Shown here in pieces: positions 56,918 through 64,000 of a DNA stretch of 64,000 bases. Each line of letters starts with the position of its first letter. Within the stretch, counting starts at the first letter, position 1. Origin of the DNA: Solen grandis (lineage: Eukaryota > Mollusca > Bivalvia > Adapedonta > Solenidae); NCBI GenBank assembly GCA_021229015.1, contig CM037788.1, forward strand, positions 45,994,497-46,058,496. The letters are read 5' to 3'. The translations under genes were made by a program, and so were the position numbers. The notes under the pieces were generated by a model. The model was not told the origin of the DNA, ran no database searches, and worked only from the letters and a program-made list of their open reading frames with translations.

Positions 56918-57644
56918 GAGCGCACATTGTTTCATCCAAACCGGTATCCGCCTTCAGCGGTAACGTCAAGACGAACATCGGTAAGGGAACCACAGCCGAT
57001 CATCTGGTCGAACAGCTTGTACCCTCTAACCGCTGGGGCCAAAAGTTCGTCACGGCTCCTATCCCTTATCGAACAGTAGGGGATGTATTCAAGATCATTG
57101 CAAAGGAAGATGGCACAACCATCACGATCCCTGGAAAACAACCGGTTGTCTTAAACAGGGGAGAAACATCAACGTTTGATCTTCCATCCAATCAGTATAA
57201 CTCCATTGCGTCAACAAAACCTATAATGTTGGCACAGTTTGTGCAAAGTCAGCAAACGTCAACCGAGCCGGCCGATCCTTCACTGATGATCATACCCCCG
57301 TATGAACAATTTGGATCAGATTATACATTTTCAACGCCGGAATATTCTCATCCGGATTTTGGAAATGCATCCATCTACAGATACCAGAACGAGTTTATGA
57401 TTGTAACAAACAAATCCGAAATAAGCGGGTTGTTGTTGGACGGCAAACCGTTCCCGACGACCACGTGGACTGATATTCCAGGGACGGACCTTGTCGGCAG
57501 TTTTCGTGACCTTGCCTAAGGGAGCCCATACCGTCCGCCACAGTAATCCTTTGTCACGTTTGGAGGTTTACCTCTACGGTCATGCTTTCAAGGAATCCTA
57601 CGGTTTCCCGACTGGAATGAGAAACTGCGGTCATTTATGATCCG
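56918..57644 (+). CDS. IgGFc-binding-domain gene, exon 3 (frameshifted)
   Basis: The acceptor TTACATTCACAG ends at 56917 and the exon begins in phase 1. The peptide HIVSSKPVSAFSGNVKTNIG, QKFVTAPIPYRTVGDVFKII, TTITIPGKQPVVLNRGE and ASTKPIMLAQFVQSQ runs in the order expected of the second half of the IgGFc-binding N-terminal domain. Near 57505 the frame breaks: one extra base lies after the T run, and the next frame continues VTLPKGAHTVRHSNP and YLYGHAFKESYGFPTGMR. A second extra A near 57623 would lead to a CCG|GTAAGA donor at 57645, otherwise the chain stops at 57640. Later exons are not seen in the window. Confidence 0.75.
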
Positions 57645-58094
57645 GTAAGAATGTGGTATAGACTTTGCAAAAAGTGATCAACTTCTGTGGTCGGTTGTTC
57701 TTCGTTTAAAACCCATTTTTTTCTGTGAAATCTATGAAGTTTTTCGTTCTCTCACATTTATTTCTCGGATGCAATACGTTTGGTGATGATTTTCTTATAA
57801 CAATAATAATAATGATGAAACATTACAAAAAAATGTACACCTTTAAAATAGTATTGATATATCTTACTTGCTTGGCGGGCAACATAATGGTTGATCCGGT
57901 GGTAGGGTGTTGTTACCATGTCACTTGTTTACTGCATGATGTCGCAATTAGACACTATTTTGTCTTATGTAGTCAAAAGTCCCCAAAAATGAATAAACCA
58001 TTTTGGGGTCTTTAAATCCCAAAAAAAACAATAACACAAATGTACTACAAGGTCATGTACTTCAAAAAAAAATAATGTAGTGGTAACTTAGATT
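57645..58094. other. AT-rich stretch after exon 3
   Basis: A 96-codon frame at 57725-58015 has no recognisable domain and is unlikely to be a gene. Confidence 0.35.
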
Positions 58095-58194
58095 NNNNNN
58101 NNNNNNNNNNNNNNNNNNNNNNNNNNNNNNNNNNNNNNNNNNNNNNNNNNNNNNNNNNNNNNNNNNNNNNNNNNNNNNNNNNNNNNNNNNNNNN
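58095..58194. other. Assembly gap, 100 N
   Basis: Exactly 100 N; true length unknown. Downstream exons of the IgGFc-type gene could be lost here. Confidence 0.99.
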
Positions 58195-58424
58195 TGAAGG
58201 TTCATGGTTTAATATGTCACTTCTATAACATTTGGTCTTTCCTGTAACGAAATTGTCAGATACTGAAGTGTTTAAGAACCTTTCATTATATGAAACAACA
58301 TTTTCTTATTCAGATGTAATCTTTAAATGCACTTGTTGACTTTACAACACCGAATGAACACCAAAAGATAACTTTCCTTATCAATTGTCCTTTCTGTAAC
58401 ATTTTTATGTTACTCATGTAACGA

Positions 58425-58780
58425 GTGAGTCCTACCTGTAACAACCACTATATTACAAAATAAAATTACAGAGTAAGCACCTTCTAAAACAAAAAATGTG
58501 GAAATCTGACACATTGCCATTGTCCTAGGCACCACATAACATAAGGATGATATATTTGCTGGTAAATATGTAATAGCTGAATATTTTACCTGCCAAAAAG
58601 CCTAAAAAATCATTCGCAGTTGTAGAAATACATAGAATTTACATTTTATGATTTTTTTTTATTTCTTGCATAATATCAGCAAATAGTCATTACTTTAATA
58701 TGCCAACAAAGTATAAGTAAGATTTCTTAAATAGTTAGAGAATTAAGCTGGACATAAAAATTGTTACAGGAAGGACTCAC
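58425..58780. mobile_element. MITE, 356 bp, with 20-bp inverted ends
   Basis: The left end GTGAGTCCTACCTGTAACAA (58425-58444) pairs with the right end TTGTTACAGGAAGGACTCAC (58761-58780): 19 of 20 positions match. The interior is AT-rich and non-coding. Another 'ctttctgtaac' motif lies just outside on the left. No target duplication could be assigned. Confidence 0.65.
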
Positions 58781-59230
58781 CTACTGACACACTGCATTTG
58801 AAGCTATTTTTTGTTTAAACTGTTGCTTATTTAGGTGGCATATTCAAGTTCCACACTCTGTTTGGTTCCTAAAGTTCATATAGTTAATGAACGTTTGAAT
58901 TGATAGCAGTCAGTTTTTTACTTTTACTCAAGCATGATGAAAAATAATAAATAAATCTTTTATATTTAATAATTTCAAGTGGATGAAAAATAATAAATAA
59001 ATCTTGTGTAATAAGACATACTATTTCAGACATTTAAAGAGGACGGTATTATCATCAGTAATTTCAGTAAAAAGTGAATTATGGTATCGTTGGATTGATT
59101 GAGTCCGCAATCCAATCTATGTAACCACCCGAAAATACAGAAGAATCAGGAAGCAGAGGACGTGGATAGTGTATGATACCTTGTACATCGATGAGAAAGC
59201 AGTGAATTGTGACTAGGAAGAACAGGAGAA
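58781..59230. other. AT-rich stretch with a short direct duplication
   Basis: 'gatgaaaaataataaataaa' occurs twice (about 58938 and 58983). No other feature. Confidence 0.4.
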
Positions 59231-60445
59231 TGGACTTAAGATACAAGTATGGAATTGTAATAGTTTGACTAGAAGCTTATAAACAGAGATTGGCAGCTTA
59301 TTCTTTGCCCATATCGCTTTACTGAAGTCGCGCGCGGCCAACAAGACTTCAACGAGACCAGGACAAGACTGGAATTCAAATACACATTTATGGTAAGTTG
59401 CAATGGATATTTAAAGTAATATCAGTAAGCAATCATTCTACATAATTGCCTTTGAAGATTGGTATTACTAACGACAGTCAAAAACCCTTACATGCAAAAA
59501 TCACGGGTTAATCCTGCATATACACGCGGCTATCATGTACTCATGCCGCGCTTAGTCATATCGGACCAGTTATCTATCTGTCTTTCTTCCTTTCTCCCCT
59601 CCTCGCTCTTTTAATTATAATTAAACCTAAAACAGTACTCTAACCATGCATCCGCCGTCTTCTTTCCTTCATCCAAACTCATTTTGGTCAAAATCAGTAG
59701 ATTTACTAAAAGTATTTGGAAAATAATTGTTGTTTTGTAAGATCCTCCCAAGCCCCACCGCTAGGTGGCCGCGCTCTCGTTAACTATTGAGGCACGCGAT
59801 AAAGTGCGTTATTTAGGAAAGCTGTCAATCTCTGTTTATAAGTCTCTGGTTTGACTAACAAATTAAATGGTCAGAATTTTATTAATGAAATAATAGACAA
59901 TGATATCATCTTTTAAGTGAATCATGGACAAACGAAAATGATGTACTGGATTTACCTAATTATTCACATTTTATTTTTTTTACAGAAAATTTAAACATAA
60001 GAAGGCTAAGAGAAATAGTGGCGGATTTGTTGTTTACTTAAAAAAGAGCTTAAACAGGGCATTTCTGTCATAAAAAATCATTTTGACACTTTGATATGGT
60101 TGAAATTGGATAAGACATTTGTCAATACTCAGAAAGATATTTATTTATGTGGTATGTATATATAGTCTGAGGATAGTCCAGCATCTAAATTGTATATTTG
60201 TGGACCTTTTTGATTTATTACAACAAGATATATTTATGTATGAACAATTGGGGAGCGTTATTTTAGCTGGGGATTGTAAATCTAGAGTTGGTACAATGTT
60301 GGACTATATTCAATGTGACAGGTTACTCACGAACTGTGATTGGGATGATTACGTTCCCGACATCCCCATTCCCAGGGTCTCTCAAGATAAAAAAGTAATG
60401 CTCATGGTACTCAATTATTAGAGCTATGTAAAGCAATGTCGCTAA
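59231..60445 (+). pseudogene. Non-LTR retrotransposon endonuclease fragment, split by a MITE
   Basis: A short piece at 59231-59270 resumes at 59857 and continues with FLSESWTNENDVLDLPNYSH, NSGGFVVYLKKSLNR and an open frame (60119-60421) with QLGSVILAGDCKSRVGTMLD. ES-T-N, GGFVVY and GD-SRVG are typical of apurinic-type endonuclease domains; the usual GDFN has become GDCK. Several stops and frame changes occur. The part after about 60445 does not continue into a recognisable RT. Confidence 0.7.
59271..59848. mobile_element. hAT-like MITE with perfect 8-bp target duplication
   Basis: Direct repeats GTTTGACT flank it at 59263-59270 and 59849-59856. The inverted ends share CTTATAAACAGAGATTG and CAGCT, with one mismatch between them. 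The outer bases at the right (CAGAGA when inverted) resemble hAT ends; the left end is diverged. The 578-bp interior has no ORF. Removing it restores continuity of the endonuclease reading frame, so the insertion point is exact. Confidence 0.8.
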
Positions 60446-61303
60446 AAAAAGCCATCAGTAGTAAGTCTGACGGTTTACGGGCAAACAAACGGGCGCCATT
60501 TTGTTGACGTTTTATTTATAAAATTATTTGTAGAATGCGTGAGTAGAGGTGGTCAGTTTAGTGTAGATGTGTGGAGGCCATATTGAGATTGTATATGGCG
60601 AGAGGTATTGATAGTCCCAATAATATATACAGAGCTGACTTGTATATTAGGCCTAGGGCTTAATCACGGACATTGAGGGTCAGGTCCTTGGTCCAAAAAT
60701 GGCAGCATAAATAGAAAATACAATTGGTAAAATCACTACTTTAAAAATAAAAAGGAACAAAAAACATTAAAATAAGTAAGAATAAATGTATAAATATGTA
60801 ATATAGAAAATAAGAAAAACTCAATAAATACATAAGTCAAAATAAAATGATACATTGCTCTCAAAGAGAAACACGATATGAACAGTTCCCTATCTTCCAA
60901 GAGAATGAATACATTTCCGGTAACTATTAAAATGTGTTTTTCATTTTTGGTCAAAGTGTTTTCGGTCTCTATTTTTAGTCCAAGGCGTGAGAATGTAGTC
61001 TGTGTTCATGGGAACCGTGCTGTGAAAGTTATTCACTTTTCCCCAACACCGGATCATCGGTATGAACAAGAAGTGGCATCCTGCTCTAACATATAGTCAT
61101 TTGAGTATAGGAATTTTATTATTTTGATTTTAGAAATCAGTTTATTGATATTGTTTTAGTGCGAATCAAGTCTAAATATATGATTGATCCGACATTGATT
61201 ATTATCGATTTTTGTTATATAATACAAAAAAATCAATGTTTTCCTTTTTTTTTCACTAATATTTAGTCATTTGAGCAAACAAATAGTAAGTAGCTTCAAA
61301 ATA
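60446..61303. other. AT-rich stretch with no feature seen
   Basis: No supported gene; the small frames at 60736-60954 and 60878-61096 are AT-driven. Confidence 0.4.
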
Positions 61304-61439
61304 AATCTGTTGTTTTGATTTTCAATCGAATTATTGTCAATTATCGATTTTATTTACCCCCCCCCCTTTTTTTTAAAGGTGAAATGTTAAAAGGTAATAT
61401 CTCCCTTAGTTGTTAACCGATTTGATTTTTTTTCATAGC

Positions 61440-61900
61440 TATGAAATTATTTGAATCTCTTAACCAACCGAAAAAAAACCGGAAAGTAAAAAATGACTTT
61501 TTTTTTTTTTATCCGATTTAATCATTTTGTGAGATGTATACTTTGAATCTCAAACCGGAAGTCCCCGACGTCTATTTTCCTTAGTTTTCCATCGATTTTA
61601 ATTTTTTTTTTTAAAAGCTATGAAAAGCTCTAATTTAAATCTTTACTTTGAGCTCCTTAACCGGAAGTCCATGATAAATAAAAAAAACGGAAATGACGTC
61701 ATTTGATTTTTTTTTATTACTTTGGTAAGCTCAAAGTGAGACCTATAATTTGAACCAGAAATGACGTTATCAAATGTAAAAATGACTCTATATAGTAAAG
61801 TGAAATCTATTCAATGAATTCGCTTTACCGGAAGAACATGATCCTGTAAAACCGGAAATGACTACATTCTATGTGAAACTGACTCTTTCTTCATTAGTTT
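61440..61900 (+). promoter_or_regulatory. Array of ETS/CRE-like motifs upstream of the ATPase gene
   Basis: ACCGGAA-type motifs (ETS core) lie near 61479, 61554, 61660, 61686, 61754 (diverged), 61827 and 61851. Several are followed by TGACGTCA-like sequence, best at 61688-61701 (CGGAAATGACGTCA) and 61754-61769. They sit in a degenerate repeat with 'ctttgaatctcttaaccgga' and 'agctatgaaa'. CRE/ETS composites are known promoter elements in animals, so a promoter role is plausible but untested. Confidence 0.45.
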
Positions 61901-61954
61901 GAACTTCGAGGGTATAAAAAACCTTGTCCTATAAAAAAAATCTTGTCCTATAAG

Positions 61955-62020
61955 ATGGACAATTTCATGAACTACGAAGAGGGATTTTCAGAGCCGGATC
62001 TAGAGATGTGTAAACACTGA
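61955..62020 (+). CDS. Short acidic ORF just upstream of the ATPase gene
   Basis: 21 codons, MDNFMNYEEGFSEPDLEMCK, ending about 77 bp before the ATPase ATG. It is strongly acidic and ends at a stop; a pyrimidine tract with TTTTTTCAG follows at about 62077-62085, but no splice arrangement gives a continuous frame into the ATPase. It may be an upstream ORF or a remnant of a longer N-terminus. Confidence 0.25.
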   Translation: MDNFMNYEEGFSEPDLEMCKH

Positions 62021-62096
62021 TTAATATAAGAACAAGCAGGATCAAAGTCTAAAAAACTTATAAGGGGAAGTGCCTCCTTTTTTCAGTTCATAAAAC

Positions 62097-63245
62097 ATGT
62101 TTCCTATAAAGCGTTTAGAGTGTGAACAAGTTTTCACAAGAAGGGACAATATGTTAAGACATTGTGCATTTAAACATGGAAATGGAAAGACAGTCAATGA
62201 AACGCCTCCTCCTCCGGAATTGACTCCTCCTCCAGGAGGAGCAGTTCATCCTCTTTCTCCTCCTCAAGGAGGAGGTTCGATATTTCAGGGAGTACAGACA
62301 CAAAAGAAAGTTAGGGAAATACCTCCTTCAACATTAACTAATGAACAGGAATATGTTTTTCAACATCCCTTTACGTGTATGGTCAGCGGACCGACCTCTT
62401 GCGGTAAAACTTACTTCGTATCACAGCTACTACAGAGGGCTTATGAAAAACTTCGTCCCACTCCACAACATATTATCTGGTTATACAAGAGATGGCAACC
62501 GTTATATGACGAAACACAAAGAAACGTTTTTCCGGCAGTAGAATTAAAAAAAACAGGAGTACCTTTAAATCTGGAAAAAGATGAGTTTTTGGACCCTAGA
62601 GTCAGAAATGTGATCATATTAGACGACATCGCTACGGAAGCGGTGAAAGACCAACGAGTGACCGATTTATTCACGGAAAGTAGCCACCATCGAAATCTGT
62701 CTGTCATCGCTCTCAACCAAAACCTGTATTTCAGCAAAGATCCTACCCAGAGACGAAATTGCCATTACCTGGTATTATTTAACAACCCTGTAGACAGACA
62801 ACAGGTTATGACCCTTGCCCGACAAATGTACCCCAGAAACCCCCAAGAACTGTTAAGACCTTTTGAAAAGGCTGTTAGTCATCCCTATGGCTATCTACTC
62901 GTAGATTTAAAGCCACTAACACCGGCTTCACTGCGCATGCGCACAAATGTGATGGAATTTATAAGAGAAACAGATTGTAGAATGGAAGCACCAAACGATA
63001 TACAGAGACAGGATACTGTTTTAGTCGAGACTTTGCAACACATCATCATTTCTTGCGACGACTGCGGTACTACTAGAAATGGCCAAGTCAGAACTCAAGA
63101 GACAAGACTCTCCACCAAGGGAAAGAAAGTCTACTACCATGAAACGTCAGAATATGAGTTCCCCTGTAAAATCAAACAAAAGATTTCGACCACCAGGAAT
63201 TCCGGCCAATTCAACCTTCTATGTTTGAGACTAAGGACAATATAA
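62097..63245 (+). CDS. A32/FtsK-type packaging ATPase with partial zinc finger
   Basis: Intact 382 codons; the in-frame codon at 62091 is a stop, supporting the ATG at 62097. Residues about 9-27 (CEQVFTRRDNMLRHCAFKH) form a C2H2 finger lacking its first Cys. A Pro/Gly-rich linker spans about 37-62. The ATPase domain has Walker A GPTSCGKTYF (about 97-106), Walker B VIILDDIATE (about 172-181) and sensor-like SVIALNQNLYF. This is the pattern of Polinton, adintovirus and poxvirus-A32 packaging motors. The C-terminal 60 residues include CDDCG but look atypical and overlap an alternative frame (63079-63228). No other viral gene lies within the element. Confidence 0.8.
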   Translation: MFPIKRLECEQVFTRRDNMLRHCAFKHGNGKTVNETPPPPELTPPPGGAVHPLSPPQGGGSIFQGVQTQKKVREIPPSTLTNEQEYVFQHPFTCMVSGPTSCGKTYFVSQLLQRAYEKLRPTPQHIIWLYKRWQPLYDETQRNVFPAVELKKTGVPLNLEKDEFLDPRVRNVIILDDIATEAVKDQRVTDLFTESSHHRNLSVIALNQNLYFSKDPTQRRNCHYLVLFNNPVDRQQVMTLARQMYPRNPQELLRPFEKAVSHPYGYLLVDLKPLTPASLRMRTNVMEFIRETDCRMEAPNDIQRQDTVLVETLQHIIISCDDCGTTRNGQVRTQETRLSTKGKKVYYHETSEYEFPCKIKQKISTTRNSGQFNLLCLRLRTI

Positions 63246-63600
63246 TTGTAGAACAGAAAATGTGTGCATATTAAAACGAATTGTATTGCAAAAAGAAAAT
63301 AAGTAACATATTTAAATTTGTATAATTGTAGAACGGAAAATGTGTGCATATAAAAAAATTTGTATAATTGTAGAACGGAAAATGTGTGCATATAAAAGCG
63401 AATTGCATTGCAAAACAAAATAAGTAACAGATTGAAATTTGTATAATTGTAGAACGGAAAATGTGTGCATATAAAAGCGAATTGCATTGCAAAACAAAAT
63501 AAGTAACAGATTGAAATTTGTATAATTGTAGAACGGAAAATGTGTGCATATTAAAGCGAATTGTATTGCAAAATAAAATGAGTAACAGATTAAAATTTGT
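63241..63600 (+). repeat. 79-bp tandem repeat, five units, overlapping the ATPase stop
   Basis: Units start at 63241, 63321, 63363, 63442 and 63521 with TATAATTGTAGAACGGAAAA and contain 'gcgaattgcattgcaaaa' and 'taagtaacagattgaaattt'. Unit 2 is shortened to 42 bp. The stop codon TAA (63243-63245) lies within the first bases of unit 1. Minus-strand frames rich in HTFSVLQLYK are artefacts of this array. Confidence 0.85.
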
Positions 63601-63711
63601 TTGTTTTCTTTGACAATAGGATCCTCAAAACAACCAACTCTTTAAAAAAAATGGGAAATCAATGAAATCGATTATTGACAATAATTCGATTGAAAATCAA
63701 ATCAACAGATT

Positions 63712-64000
63712 TTTCGGCGTAGCTGTATAATTTCGATTTCAACTCGCATCTTAAACCAATCAAATGTATGCTAACAGCGGTAAATAATTCTAAGCTGAAT
63801 AAAAGGACTCCTGTTATTGGTTAACGCATCGTTATGGACTATAAAATTACTGTAAATAAGGGGTGCAGCTTGTATATATCATTCAGCTTGGTGTTATTAT
63901 TTTTCTTTTTGATGTAAACATGAAAGTGATTTCAGTAAGTTAAATACAATCCTTTTCCATCAATTGAGGAATGCTACTTTGTGAAAATGATTTAAAACAA
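63712..64000. other. Window end, no feature seen
   Basis: AT-rich sequence outside the right inverted repeat. Confidence 0.4.

Larger units (their letters stand above)
61304..63711 (+). mobile_element. TIR-bounded 2.4 kb element carrying one A32-type ATPase gene
   Basis: The left sequence AATCTGTTG..TTTGATTTTCAATCGAATTA (61304-61351) recurs inverted at 63665-63711. The match covers about 47 bp with a 28-base identical core and few differences. Between them lie an upstream repeat array (61380-61900), a single intact gene (62097-63245) and a tandem repeat (63241-63600). Neither polymerase nor integrase is present, so it would need help to move, or it is an internally deleted Polinton-like element. 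Target duplications were not identified. Confidence 0.6.

Noticed and set aside
63134..63549. Three overlapping minus-strand frames rich in HTFSVLQLYK
   Set aside because: They only translate the 79-bp tandem repeat and have no domain.
1..64000. CRISPR arrays or bacterial operons
   Set aside because: The direct repeats lack uniform unique spacers, and genes have introns and eukaryotic signals.

Overview
This window is eukaryotic and almost certainly from a bivalve mollusc. Coding exons are sparse and bounded by GT/AG splice signals. Two genes of an invertebrate immune and adhesion type are present: a leucine-rich-repeat surface protein and an IgGFc-binding-domain protein. The rest is AT-rich DNA packed with nested repeats, including the abundant repeat that opens TAGCTCACCTGAGC and closes GGGCCATCATGGCCCTCTTG. 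I cannot name the species; a heterodont clam or mussel fits best. Two 100-base N runs (28701-28800 and 58095-58194) are scaffold gaps.

Layout. 1-3290: repeats, including a Helitron-type 3' end near 917-939. 3842-5593: an intact single-exon LRR gene on the plus strand. 5900-7110: a decayed mariner transposase on the minus strand. 7160-16150: many tandem-core repeats whose ends look like non-autonomous Helentron/DINE elements; one is nested in a 1.78 kb element with TTAA flanks, which itself sits in an older repeat. 16150-21975: largely featureless, with a few hairpins. 21976-28700: Helitron-like elements lying head to tail on the minus strand, full of TGACGTCA palindromes. 28801-33420: little beyond a SINE tail.

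33421-57644 holds the 5' part of an IgGFc-binding-domain gene on the plus strand: a signal-peptide exon at 33421-33502, exon 2 at 37221-37798 and exon 3 at 56918-57644, all in matching splice phase 1. Its 19 kb second intron contains a 22-bp satellite, a SINE, a foldback element and a roughly 10.7 kb Polinton/adintovirus-like endogenous element (about 41.4-52.15 kb). That element carries relics of a family-B DNA polymerase, a DDE integrase, an FtsK/A32-type packaging ATPase, a likely capsid protein and several small conserved-looking ORFs. Most are broken by frameshifts or stops, so it looks like an inactive fossil.

57.7-64 kb: a TIR-bounded MITE, a non-LTR retrotransposon endonuclease fragment split by a hAT-like MITE with a perfect 8-bp target duplication, and a 2.4 kb element with near-perfect inverted repeats. 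The last carries a single intact 382-codon A32-type ATPase with a partial zinc finger. This one-gene packaging-ATPase element (61304-63711), with its ETS/CRE-like upstream array and a tandem repeat that supplies its stop codon, is the least expected object here.

Method note. All calls come from reading the sequence. Family assignments rest on recognised motifs. No alignment or database search was run.
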